From assembly GCA_965222125.1 (NCBI GenBank), contig CBDCTC010000006.1, positions 930,001 to 994,000 of the forward strand: a DNA stretch of 64,000 bases, in the 5' to 3' direction. The DNA is from CAZENU01 sp965222125. Lineage in GTDB: Bacteria > Chloroflexota > Dehalococcoidia > Lucifugimonadales > CAZENU01. Position numbers and translations under genes: made by a program. The notes below the pieces were generated by a model. That model was given only the letters and a program-made list of their open reading frames with translations. It was not told where the DNA came from and did not search any database. Positions 7,968-16,367 of this stretch are shown one piece after another; position 1 is the stretch's first letter; every line of letters begins with the position of its first letter.

Positions 7968-9962
7968 CTAGCTCGCATCGGCCGGCCGCCTCTGCGGCAG
8001 CTCGGAGCCGCCCGATGGGATGAACCACGATGTCTTGCGATTCAGCCGCGTCGCCGTCATCACCCTGAGCAGCGTGCGGCTGACAATGATGGCCGAGAAC
8101 ATGCTGACTCCTACCCCGACGGCCAGCGTGAGGGCGAACACCTGCACGATGCTGGCGCCGAGGGTGTCGGCGAACCAGAACAGGATGGCGCAGGTGATCA
8201 GCGTCGACACGTTGCCGTCGCGGATGGCCGTCCACGCGCGGTTGAATCCGATGTTGACCGCCGACAACAGCGTCCGACCCGCCCTGAGCTCTTCCTTCAT
8301 GCGCTCGAAAATCAGGATGTTCGCGTCGACGGCCATGCCTATGGAGAGGACCGTCGCCGCCACGCCCGACAGCGTCATCGAGATGGCGAGCACCTTAACG
8401 ATCGCCAGGAACAGCACCGCGTAGCTCAGAAGGGCGACGGCCGCCACGACTCCCGCCATGCGGTAGTACAGCACCATGAACAGGAACACCAGCCCCAGGC
8501 CCACCAGGCCGGCTACCAGGCTCTTCGCCAGCGACTCGTCTCCGAGCGTCGCGCCTACCGTCCGCTCCTGGATCAGGTCGATGGGGATGGGCAGGCGGCC
8601 CGACTCGAGCAGCAGCGACAGGTCCGTCACCCGCTCGAAGGTGAAGAGGCGGCTCTCGATAAACGCCGCCCCGCCCGTGATCGGACGCCTCGCGCCCGAG
8701 GAGAACAGCTCATCGTCGTCGAGGAATATGGCGACCTGGTTGCCCGTGCCGGCAACCCGGGTGGTCAGCTCTCCGAACTTCCGGGTGCCGTCCGCGTTGA
8801 ACTCTATGTTGACGATCGGCAGCCCCGATGTTTGGTGTTGGCCTGCGTAGGCGCGGGCCATGTCGTCGCCCGTGAGGCCCACGTCCTCGTCCACCTTGCC
8901 CAGCACCTCGGCGAGCCGTATGTTCGGCGTCTCGCCGAATACGTCGACCGCGTCGTCGCGGTCGGCGACCCTGCCTATCAGGCTTACCGTGAAGCTGTCG
9001 GTGTCGTCCACTCTGACCACGCTCGGGACGTCGGACAGGACGACGACCTGGCCGGGACCGATCGTCACCAGCGGCGAGTGCGGTATCCGGATCTCGGTAG
9101 ACGTGCCCGCGGTGAAGGTCATGGCGAGGAAGTTCGGGTACCGGTCGCCCGTGCCCGGCACCGGTCTGCCGTCCGCGTCGGCCTGCTCCGTGCCCGGAAC
9201 CTCCTCCAGGCTCTCCAACAGCCGCCCGACGACCTTCTCGAAGTCCTCCGCTCCCTCCGGCGTGAGGTCGATCTTGATCGCCGGGAACAGCGGCGTCGAG
9301 GTGGCGGACTCGTCCAGAGTCTCCGGGGTAGTCGTCGCCGCGCCCGCGTCGTCCGGCGTGGACGTGGCCTGAGACGCCGCGCCCGAAGGGGTCGTGGTGG
9401 CCGTCGACGTAGCGGCGTCCTGGCTGCCCTCGCCCGAAGGGGTCGTCGTGGCAGTCGAGGTCGGCGCGACGATACTGCCGGTTTCGTCTATGTTGACGAT
9501 CGAGGCCCCGAGGATATCTTCCTGGGAAAGGCCCGGTATCGCCTGCGATACGTCGAACGTCCGGTATTTGTAGACGAGCTGGGCCGTCTCGCCGATGATC
9601 TCCTTCGCCCTGGTCAAGTCCTTGATGCCCGGAAGCTGGACCAACAGCCGGTCGTCCCCGAGTATCTGTATCGTCGGCTCGCCGAACCCGGACGCGCTGA
9701 CGCGGCGCTCGATGGACCGTTTCAGCGCCTTCATCTGGTCGCTCGTAGGCTGTATCACCACGCCAGTATCCGGGTCCGTGAGGTTGGCCTGATAGCGCAG
9801 CTCGCTGCCGCCGCGGAGGTCGAGCCCCAGCTCGATCCCCAGCGTGGAGTTCTCGGCGCCCCGTTCGAACCCAGCGATGCTGAACGTCCTGAAGCCAAGA
9901 ATCAGCACGCCCGCGATCACGAGGAGCGCGACCAGTATCAGAGTGGTGCCGTACCTACGCAC
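7968..9962 (-). CDS. secD: protein translocase subunit SecD, with a Thr-rich periplasmic insertion
   Basis: SecD, 664 residues, the larger partner of SecF. The N-terminal span is followed by LGLDLRGGSELRYQ, the family signature. The C-terminal half has the six-span bundle with AVDANILIFERMKEE. Between about residues 163 and 221 lies a low-complexity insertion of Thr, Ser, Ala and Pro that includes two copies of ATSTATTTPSG. Known SecD proteins have a folded periplasmic head at this place, so the insertion would be a flexible loop outside the membrane. The gene overlaps the preceding cca-type gene by a few bases (its start at 9962, that gene's stop at 9955), indicating translational coupling. 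Confidence 0.93.
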   Translation of the reverse strand: MRRYGTTLILVALLVIAGVLILGFRTFSIAGFERGAENSTLGIELGLDLRGGSELRYQANLTDPDTGVVIQPTSDQMKALKRSIERRVSASGFGEPTIQILGDDRLLVQLPGIKDLTRAKEIIGETAQLVYKYRTFDVSQAIPGLSQEDILGASIVNIDETGSIVAPTSTATTTPSGEGSQDAATSTATTTPSGAASQATSTPDDAGAATTTPETLDESATSTPLFPAIKIDLTPEGAEDFEKVVGRLLESLEEVPGTEQADADGRPVPGTGDRYPNFLAMTFTAGTSTEIRIPHSPLVTIGPGQVVVLSDVPSVVRVDDTDSFTVSLIGRVADRDDAVDVFGETPNIRLAEVLGKVDEDVGLTGDDMARAYAGQHQTSGLPIVNIEFNADGTRKFGELTTRVAGTGNQVAIFLDDDELFSSGARRPITGGAAFIESRLFTFERVTDLSLLLESGRLPIPIDLIQERTVGATLGDESLAKSLVAGLVGLGLVFLFMVLYYRMAGVVAAVALLSYAVLFLAIVKVLAISMTLSGVAATVLSIGMAVDANILIFERMKEELRAGRTLLSAVNIGFNRAWTAIRDGNVSTLITCAILFWFADTLGASIVQVFALTLAVGVGVSMFSAIIVSRTLLRVMTATRLNRKTSWFIPSGGSELPQRRPADAS
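9382..9461 (-). repeat. in-frame repeat inside secD encoding a Thr-rich loop
   Basis: Two near-identical segments of about 30 bases (about 9382-9411 and 9432-9461) encode ATSTATTTPSG twice within the secD low-complexity insertion. They differ at a few positions, so the repeat is not brand new. Length variation between strains by slippage would be expected here. Confidence 0.6.
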
Positions 9963-11448
9963 CGGCTTCTCCCACCTTCAGCTTTTCCCTGACCAACTCC
10001 AACGCCTCCTCCTTCGATCCAACCTCGCCCGCGGCCTGCGCCTCCCGGACGGTCTCGAGCATCGCGCCTACCGCCGGCCCCGGCTCGAGCGAGAACACGT
10101 CGATGATATCGTGGCCGTCGATCAGCGGCCGCGCCCGCGCCCGACGTTCCGGCGCGACGGCGGCCTTCAGGATGTGGGCCGCCGTACGGCACCGTACGGC
10201 CCACTCCTCTTCGCCGAGCATCGGCCCGCGCGCCGCTGCGTAGTCAGCGAGATTCAGGTACACGGTGTCTACAGCCACGTCGCCCACGTCCCGGTAGTAC
10301 CGGTAGACAGCCCTAGCCGACGGCAGATCGTCGCCCTGTGCCATCTGGCCCGGCCTCAGATGGTGCCGCACCATCCCGCTCACCATGTCGACGCCGCGGC
10401 GGCTGAGCCGCAGCCTCGTGAGCGCCGCTCTGGCGATCTCGGCTCCCTCGGTATGGTGACCGATGAAACGGATCCGGCCCGAGGGCTCGACGGTCTTCAT
10501 AGCCGGCTTGCCGATGTCGTGCAGCAGTCCCGCGAGCTTCAGCATGGTGGCCCGCGTGTGACCGTCCGCCGCATGCCCCTCGAAGTACTCGTGCATGCCC
10601 TCGAAGCGGGGCGTCCGGCCAGCGACGAGTCCGTCTGTCCGAGGCTCGGACTCGAGCAGCGCCTCGACCTGCCCCGGCGTCTCCACCGCATGGCGGAACA
10701 CGTCCCAGTGGTGCTCTTTCGGCTGGGTGACGCCCCTGGACTCGTCCTGCTCCGGGAGCGCCGCCGACAGCAGCCCCAGGTCGTCGAGCCTTCGCAGCGA
10801 GGTCGTCGCGCCGGGCTCGGCCAGGATGCTGAGCAGCTCGTCCCGAATGCGCTCTCCGGACACGAGGCCGACCATGTCGGCCTGCCCGCGGACAAGCGCC
10901 TCCGTATCGGGCGACAACCTGAAGCCGAGCTGGGTTTCCAGCCGAGCGGCCCTCATCAGCCGGCCCGGGTCGTCGGCAAACACGGACGGCGACACCATCT
11001 TGATCTCGCGGGCCCTCAGGTCTCTCATGCCCCCGTGGGGATCGATCACCGTGGGCGATGCGCCGTCCGCCAGATCGGAGACCGCGACGGCCATGGCGTC
11101 CACCGTGAAATCTCGGCGCGCCAGGTCCTCCCGGATGTCGTCGATGCCCACCAGGTCGACCGCGGCGCCGCCGCTCACCACCCTGTGAATGGCGCGCTCG
11201 GCATCCAGTGGGAACGCGGCTCCGTCGAGGAAGGACGCCAGATCGGAGGCGACTTCGGCGGCGTCGGCCTTTACCGCAATGTCGAGGTCACGTACTTCCC
11301 GATCGAGCAGCATGTCCCGTACGGCGCCGCCGACGAGATAGGCCTCGATACCGAGTACCGAGAGAAAGCCCGCCAGCGACGTCAGCATCCCGGGAGAGCG
11401 GCCGAGGGCCAGCTCCGGAGGGCGTTCGACATCGCCTGGAGAAGTCAT
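9955..11448 (-). CDS. CCA tRNA nucleotidyltransferase/poly(A) polymerase family protein with HD domain
   Basis: Nucleotidyltransferase of the class II CCA-adding/poly(A) polymerase family, 497 residues, most likely adding or repairing the CCA end of tRNAs. The catalytic head has LVGGAVRD at 38-45 and the metal-binding DLD at 54-56, then RRDFTVDAMA near 107. A middle RNA-binding helical region follows, then an HD phosphohydrolase domain with HDIGKP near 308 and a further His-rich VRHHLRPGQMA. The ATG at 11448 is chosen because the open frame upstream of it runs through the def gene. It follows def by 17 bases and overlaps secD, in one operon of translation-related and export genes. Whether it makes CCA alone or only CC or A cannot be decided from motifs. 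Confidence 0.87.
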   Translation of the reverse strand: MTSPGDVERPPELALGRSPGMLTSLAGFLSVLGIEAYLVGGAVRDMLLDREVRDLDIAVKADAAEVASDLASFLDGAAFPLDAERAIHRVVSGGAAVDLVGIDDIREDLARRDFTVDAMAVAVSDLADGASPTVIDPHGGMRDLRAREIKMVSPSVFADDPGRLMRAARLETQLGFRLSPDTEALVRGQADMVGLVSGERIRDELLSILAEPGATTSLRRLDDLGLLSAALPEQDESRGVTQPKEHHWDVFRHAVETPGQVEALLESEPRTDGLVAGRTPRFEGMHEYFEGHAADGHTRATMLKLAGLLHDIGKPAMKTVEPSGRIRFIGHHTEGAEIARAALTRLRLSRRGVDMVSGMVRHHLRPGQMAQGDDLPSARAVYRYYRDVGDVAVDTVYLNLADYAAARGPMLGEEEWAVRCRTAAHILKAAVAPERRARARPLIDGHDIIDVFSLEPGPAVGAMLETVREAQAAGEVGSKEEALELVREKLKVGEAGA

Positions 11449-11465
11449 TGGAGGTGCGTGGAGCG

Positions 11466-11975
11466 TCAAGCGACCGCGGCTTCGACAGGAAGCCGCTCGA
11501 CCTGTTGTCGGTCCTCGACGAGCTCCTGGTGGCTCTTCAGATGGTCCATGTACATAATACCGTTCAGATGATCGATTTCGTGCTCCAGGGCCTGGGCGAG
11601 CAGGTCGTCCGCGTGGAGCCGCACGACCCGGAGCTCCCCGTCGAGACCGGCGGCCCTGACCCAGATCGACCTGGTGATGACCGCCGAGTAGCCGGGAACG
11701 CTCAGACACCCCTCCACGACGTCCCTGTAGCCGTGCCGGTAGACGATCCGAGGGTTCACGTATGCCCTCGGCCCCGTCTCGTCCGGCATCTGTATTACGA
11801 TGACTCGTCTAAGCACTCCAACCTGGTTGGCGGCGAGTCCCACGCCGCCCGCCGCGCGTACCGTATCAACCATGTCGTCGATCAGCCGCCGCGTCCTACG
11901 GTCGATGCCGCGCACCGGCTTGGCTCGCCGCCGCAGCAGGGGATCGGGAAACTCGACTATGGGAAGAACGGCCAT
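11466..11975 (-). CDS. def: peptide deformylase
   Basis: Removes the formyl group from the N-terminal Met of new proteins as they leave the ribosome. All three family motifs are present: GVGLAANQVG near 43-52, EGCLSVPG near 86, and HEIDHLNG near 131, which supply the metal-binding Cys and two His and the catalytic Glu. At 169 residues it is of usual length. I chose the ATG at 11975 because the product then begins MAVLPIVEFPDP, as is normal; a TTG 24 bases upstream would also be in frame. It is the first gene of the operon with the CCA enzyme, secD and secF. Confidence 0.95.
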   Translation of the reverse strand: MAVLPIVEFPDPLLRRRAKPVRGIDRRTRRLIDDMVDTVRAAGGVGLAANQVGVLRRVIVIQMPDETGPRAYVNPRIVYRHGYRDVVEGCLSVPGYSAVITRSIWVRAAGLDGELRVVRLHADDLLAQALEHEIDHLNGIMYMDHLKSHQELVEDRQQVERLPVEAAVA

Positions 11976-12037
11976 CCCGCCTCTGGAAGAGCGTGGCAAT
12001 CGTCAGAAACCCCGGAGCCACGCGTCCCAACTGTGAG

Positions 12038-12067
12038 ATTATATCCAGCGCCCGACTTCAGTGTAAA
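12038..12067 (-). promoter_or_regulatory. promoter of the def-cca-secD-secF operon
   Basis: On the minus strand, TTTACA (12062-12067), an 18-base spacer and a perfect TATAAT (12038-12043). It lies 63 bases upstream of the def start. Confidence 0.65.
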
Positions 12068-12552
12068 GGAGCACCGGCCCACGCGAACGCCCACGCTTGA
12101 GGAGACGCCGCACGATCGACCCCTCGGGAGCGTTCGTCTTCGACACTTTCCGGAGGGCCATCGAGTCAATCGGGTGTCGGCTCTCATCGCATGCGAGACA
12201 TTGGGGAACGTGACCCGCGTCGGCCGAAAAAAGCCCGGAAACGGATGTTCGCACCTATTGACGCGCACATTCGTTCTGTCGTAGGCTGTATGTGACGCGC
12301 CGGGGCGCACCGTCATAGTCAGCGGAGCGCACCGACGCCGGCCCAACCACCCGCTACCCATCGCCGCACCGACCCCAAAGCCAAGCGATGCGCACCCCAA
12401 AGCACCTCTTGCGGAGCGGCGGACCGAGAACCCCCTCCGGGCGGCGGGTGGGAGGGCTCTGTCTCCCCAAAATCCTCGCGATCGCCCAAAGGCCTTCGGC
12501 TGCCCCGCCTTCGGCAGCATAGCGGGTTGGGATCCGCGGCCGGTCGGGAGCG
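12068..12552. other. non-coding stretch before the HNH gene
   Basis: About 485 bases with no convincing gene. The reading frames here encode Arg-, Gly- and Pro-rich sequence with no recognisable domain and no good ribosome-binding site. There is an imperfect direct repeat around CCTTCGGCTGCCCCGCCTTCGGC (about 12493-12515), quoted as two CCTTCGGC units. No hairpin with a T tract was seen. Confidence 0.5.
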
Positions 12553-13035
12553 TCAATACATTAGGGCGAGCAGCGCCAGAGCAAGAGGGATGAGTGCCAC
12601 TGCGGCCGCGAGAAGACCGCAGCCGCCGCGTTGGCTCTGTCGGTACGCGGAGAAGCGCTCGTGGTAGATGGCGCGCACCGCTTGTGGCGTCCTGGTCCGC
12701 TGGGTCTCATCAGTAAAGTCGTCCTGAGGAATGGGGGGATGGGGGATGCTGCCGTCGGCAGGTAGGAGCCGCTGGTAGCGGCGGCGAAACTCCTCATCGG
12801 ACAGAATCCCCTTGCGCATGTTGCAGGAGATGCAGAGAAGCTGTAGGTTATCGATCTCGTCGCCGCCGCCTCGACTAAACGGGTGTTTGTGGTCTATCTC
12901 AAGGTAGCGGATGCGATGGGTACGGCCGCAGTATGAGCATCTGCCCTTCTGAACCGTGAAGAGTGCATTCTTCACTCTCCGCGGGAAAACGACCCTGCGT
13001 CTGCCCGAATTGTTGGAGCTATCGCCCCATGGCAT
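12553..13035 (-). CDS. HNH endonuclease with a C-terminal membrane segment
   Basis: HNH nuclease of 160 residues. The nuclease core is complete: a first Cys pair in CSYCGR, then EIDHKHPFSRGG with the catalytic HNH histidines, an Asn in DEIDNLQLLC and the second Cys pair CISC. After a polar linker with Thr-, Arg- and Gln-rich sequence, the last 25 residues form one hydrophobic segment (GLLAAAVALIPLALALLALMY) with no charged residues after it. That implies tail-anchoring in the membrane with the nuclease in the cytoplasm, which is unusual. The start is ATG at 13035 with AGGTGA upstream. The insertion sequence begins 38 bases upstream and has probably cut the gene from its native promoter. Confidence 0.75.
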   Translation of the reverse strand: MPWGDSSNNSGRRRVVFPRRVKNALFTVQKGRCSYCGRTHRIRYLEIDHKHPFSRGGGDEIDNLQLLCISCNMRKGILSDEEFRRRYQRLLPADGSIPHPPIPQDDFTDETQRTRTPQAVRAIYHERFSAYRQSQRGGCGLLAAAVALIPLALALLALMY

Positions 13036-13067
13036 AGGTCAGTTCACCTGGGGTATTGGCACGTGTA

Positions 13068-14532
13068 CAGAGCTGGACTTTGTACAAAGTATAGACAAGT
13101 GACGGGAACAGGGTAAGCTAACAAGACCAACCCACTACGAAAGGTCTCGTTATGCTCACCCTGCCCGATGCCATTATACCCTTGCTCAAGCCATTCAAGG
13201 TGATGTTTCAGGCCAAGACATGGTCGAAGGCCCAGGTGCTCCTAATTGGGGCAATCTTGGCGACGCGCAAGCGGACGGTCACCTCGGCGCTCCGCGTCAT
13301 GGGGCTCAGCGACGACACGAGCTTTGCCCGTTACCACCACGTTCTCAACCGTGCCGGGTGGTCACCCCTCCGGTTGGCACACTGCCTGCTGTTGCTCTTG
13401 GTACAACACCTCGATCAGGGCGATGGGCCACTGGTGTTTGGGATCGACGAGACCCTGGAGCGGCGACGTGGCAAGCAGATCAAGGCCAAGGGGATATATC
13501 GCGACGCAGTGCGCTCCAGCGGGAGTCATTTCGTCAAGGCATCCGGCCTGCGTTGGGTGAGCTTGATGTGGCTGGCGCCCATACCCTGGGCACATCGGAC
13601 ATGGGCATTGCCTGTGCTGACTGCCCTGGCACCCTCGGAGCGATATTACCAGGAAATGGGTCGGACTCACAAAAAGCTCACCGATTGGGCGCGACAGATG
13701 ATCGTCCAACTCCGTCGTTGGCTACCTCACCGCACCCTAGTCATCGTAGCTGACAGCAGCTACGCTGTCCTAGACCTGCTGCACTTCTGTCAGTCCATGA
13801 CTCACCCGGTCACTTTCATCACCCGGTTGCGTCTGGACGCCGCGCTCTACAAACCCGCTCCACCTCGACTGCCCGGACAGATTGGTCGTCCGCGCGTCAA
13901 AGGCGAACGATTGCCAACACTAAAACAACTCCTCGATCAACCGGCAGCCGCGTGGACTGCCGCGATGGTCCCCTGGTACGACGGTACCCCGCGCAGAGTG
14001 GAGATCGCCTCTCATACGGCGGTCTGGTATCACAAGGGCAAGGCTCCGGTTCCTATCCGTTGGGTCTTGATACGCGACCCGATGGGTGCGTTCCGGCCAC
14101 AGGCTTTGTTGTGCACCGACCTCAACTCGAACCCACCCGAATCATCGAATGGTTCGTGTTGCGATGGCAGCTGGAGGTCACCTTCCAGGAAGTCCGCACT
14201 CACCTGGGAGTGGAAACTCAACGCCAATGGTCTGACCTGGCCATCGCCCGCACCACACCGGCGCTCTTCGGGTTATTCTCATGGGTTACACTGGCAGCAC
14301 ATGCACTGGGCCGGGGCCAAGCCGTACCCGTCCGCTCAGCAGCCTGGTATCCCAAGTCCCTGCCCACCTTCTCCGATGCTATCGCTCTGGTCCGCCATCA
14401 CCTGTGGTCCAACTCAGACGTTTTCGGCATATCGCCTGCTCAACCCAACATCCGAAAACTCCCTCGCCCTATGGTTGACCGCTTCATAGAATCGTTGTGC
14501 TATGCCGCCTGAATGTACAAAGTCCAGCAGAG
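13068..14532 (+). mobile_element. insertion sequence, IS4-superfamily type, with terminal repeats and target duplication
   Basis: The element spans 13073-14527 (1,455 bases). Its ends are a perfect 14-base inverted repeat, CTGGACTTTGTACA at 13073-13086 and its complement at 14514-14527. It is flanked by a 5-base direct repeat CAGAG (13068-13072 and 14528-14532), which is the target-site duplication made on insertion. One transposase gene fills it. The GC content is lower than in neighbouring genes, in keeping with recent arrival. Because the ends and duplication are unchanged the insertion is probably young, but the transposase is frameshifted. Confidence 0.88.
13152..14512 (+). pseudogene. 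frameshifted DDE transposase of the insertion sequence
   Basis: The frame from ATG 13152 gives a normal DDE transposase up to about residue 324 (FGIDETLERRRGK with the first Asp, VIVADSSYAVLDLL with the second). It then turns into Pro- and Ser-rich nonsense. The expected C-terminal part continues in another frame: EPTRIIEWFVLRWQLEVTF, which carries the catalytic Glu, then HLGVETQRQWSDLAIARTTP to a stop at 14512. The switch is at about 14124-14126, just after TDL, where one base appears to be missing. An intact protein would be about 453 residues. The family is IS4-superfamily, perhaps IS701- or ISH3-like. A programmed shift or a sequencing error are alternatives to true inactivation. Confidence 0.85.
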
Positions 14533-14794
14533 GTCATGGCACTCAAGACAGTCGAGCGCTCATGAATCGCAGGGCTACCGTTGCGCCACCTCCTACTACT
14601 GCGGCGCGACCCTTGGCACTTAGCGATCCCTAGTGGAGCGCTCCGCAAGTCCCACGCGATACGGTGAGAGCTGCCAAGTACCACGCCTCCGTGCCGCGCT
14701 GACGCTCTGGTAAGCTATGTCCGGCCCGACGTGCGAGTCCCGTCCGCGTTCCCGCGGCGCGACCGTCGACCGGGCGGAGGAGCTGCGAAAAGAC

Positions 14795-16291
14795 ATGGCC
14801 CGCAAGACCGCACCGTCGTTGACGCAGTCCGACATCGAGGCCCGTCCCGTGGAGCGGCCCAACGTCCTGCTCATCATCACCGACCAGCACCGCCACGACG
14901 CGATAGGGCTCGACCCCCTGTCGCCCGACGCGCTGCAGACCCAGAACCTCGACTGGTACGCCAGCCACGGCGCTCTGTTTCAGCGCGGGTACTCGGAGAC
15001 GCCGTCCTGCATCCCTGCGCGCCGCAGCATCATGAGCGGGATGGCGCCCGCGGCCCACGGCGTCGTGGGCGGCAAGGACGTGGAGTGGGACCCGCCGCAC
15101 ACGCTGGCAGGCGAGCTGTCGAAGGCCGGCTACCAGACCGAGATGATCGGCAAGATGCACTTCTCCCCGAAGCGCAAGCGGTACGGCTTCGAGCACGTCC
15201 AGCTCGCCGACGGCAACACAGGGCCGGACAACGACTACGTCGAGTGGCTCCGCACAAGGCACGGCCGGATGGAGATGGACGCAGGCAAGGCGCAGGGCAT
15301 GGACTCCGGCGGCTGGGGCGGCCGCCCCAGCATCCTGCCCGAGGAGCAGATGCACTCGTTCTGGGTGGTCGACCGCGCCATGGACTTCCTCACGCGCCGC
15401 GACCCGTCGACGCCGTTCTTCCTCACCCTCTCCTTCATCGACCCGCACCCGCCGTTCGCGCCGCCGAAGTTCTACTACGACCGCTACATGTCCCGAGAGC
15501 TGCCAGAGCCCTTCGTCGGCGACTGGGCTGCGGTGTACGACTCGCCGCGGCGGGGCACACACCCGGGCTACTGGGAGGTAAGCCTGCCGGAGCACGACCT
15601 GCGGACGACCCGGGCGGCCTACTACGGCATGGTCAACTTCGTCGACGACCAGATCGGCAGGCTGAACCAGTTCGTGCGGGACCTGATGGACGACGTGCTG
15701 ATCGTCATGACCTCCGACCACGGCGAGATGCTGGGCGACCACCAGCGCCTGAAGAAGACGTTCCCGTACGAGCCGTCGGCCAGGGTGCCCTTCATCATCA
15801 GGCCGCCGCTGAGCTGGGGACTTCCCGCGCGGCTGACTCCGAAGGGGCCCGTGGGCCTGCAGGACATAATGCCGACCATCCTGGACGCGCTGGAGCTGGA
15901 GATACCCGAGTCGTGCACGGGCAGGAGCCTGATGCCGGTGGCGCGCGGCGATGTCGACCGCGTGCGCGACGTACTCCACGGCGAGCACTCCGGCAACTAC
16001 GACAACGACCTCGCCCACCAGTACCTGACCGACGGGCGCCACAAGTACGTCTGGTTCACTCAGACCGGCCGCGAGCAGCTCTTTGACCTGGACGAAGACC
16101 CCCGCGAGCTCCACGACCTGGCCCTGGACTCGACCGCCGAGGCGCGGCTGCGGCCGTGGCGCGAGCGGATGGCGGCGGTCCTCGACGGCAGGCCCGAGGG
16201 ATTCGTCGACGGCGGAAAGCTGGTGGCCGGCAGGCCCCACGACCACGTCATACCCGGCTACGAACCCAACAAGACCTTCCCGTTCGTCTGA
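14795..16291 (+). CDS. sulfatase (arylsulfatase/choline-sulfatase type)
   Basis: Type I sulfatase of about 498 residues that would cleave sulfate esters. The N-terminal NVLLIITDQHRHDAIG gives the metal-binding Asp residues. The key motif CIPARRS, whose Cys is converted to formylglycine by a maturation enzyme, is followed by IMSGMAP. Further metal ligands lie in TSDHGEMLGDH. The C-terminal part (EQLFDLDEDPRELHDLA) is typical of choline-sulfatase-like members. No signal peptide is seen, so it probably acts in the cytoplasm. ATG 14795 is chosen because the product then starts close to the catalytic domain; an in-frame ATG at 14717 would add 26 polar residues. No sulfatase-maturing enzyme is nearby. 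Confidence 0.85.
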   Translation: MARKTAPSLTQSDIEARPVERPNVLLIITDQHRHDAIGLDPLSPDALQTQNLDWYASHGALFQRGYSETPSCIPARRSIMSGMAPAAHGVVGGKDVEWDPPHTLAGELSKAGYQTEMIGKMHFSPKRKRYGFEHVQLADGNTGPDNDYVEWLRTRHGRMEMDAGKAQGMDSGGWGGRPSILPEEQMHSFWVVDRAMDFLTRRDPSTPFFLTLSFIDPHPPFAPPKFYYDRYMSRELPEPFVGDWAAVYDSPRRGTHPGYWEVSLPEHDLRTTRAAYYGMVNFVDDQIGRLNQFVRDLMDDVLIVMTSDHGEMLGDHQRLKKTFPYEPSARVPFIIRPPLSWGLPARLTPKGPVGLQDIMPTILDALELEIPESCTGRSLMPVARGDVDRVRDVLHGEHSGNYDNDLAHQYLTDGRHKYVWFTQTGREQLFDLDEDPRELHDLALDSTAEARLRPWRERMAAVLDGRPEGFVDGGKLVAGRPHDHVIPGYEPNKTFPFV

Positions 16292-16367
16292 CCCCATCCG
16301 GCTCTCCGAGCGGCGGGACTGGCGGAGACGGTATCCCGCGTGTCGGACGGGAGTTGCGCCGCTCGTT

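Noticed and set aside
9297..9475. Intein or foreign domain in secD
   Set aside because: The insertion is low-complexity, has no Cys/His-Asn junctions and no homing nuclease motif.
11957..12556. 199-codon minus-strand frame between def and the HNH gene
   Set aside because: Low-complexity product; it runs through the def promoter and overlaps the def start.
14630..16297. 555-codon open frame on the minus strand opposite the sulfatase
   Set aside because: It is the complementary-strand shadow of a GC-rich gene: rich in Val, Leu, Arg and His, without a domain, and fully overlapped by a convincing sulfatase.
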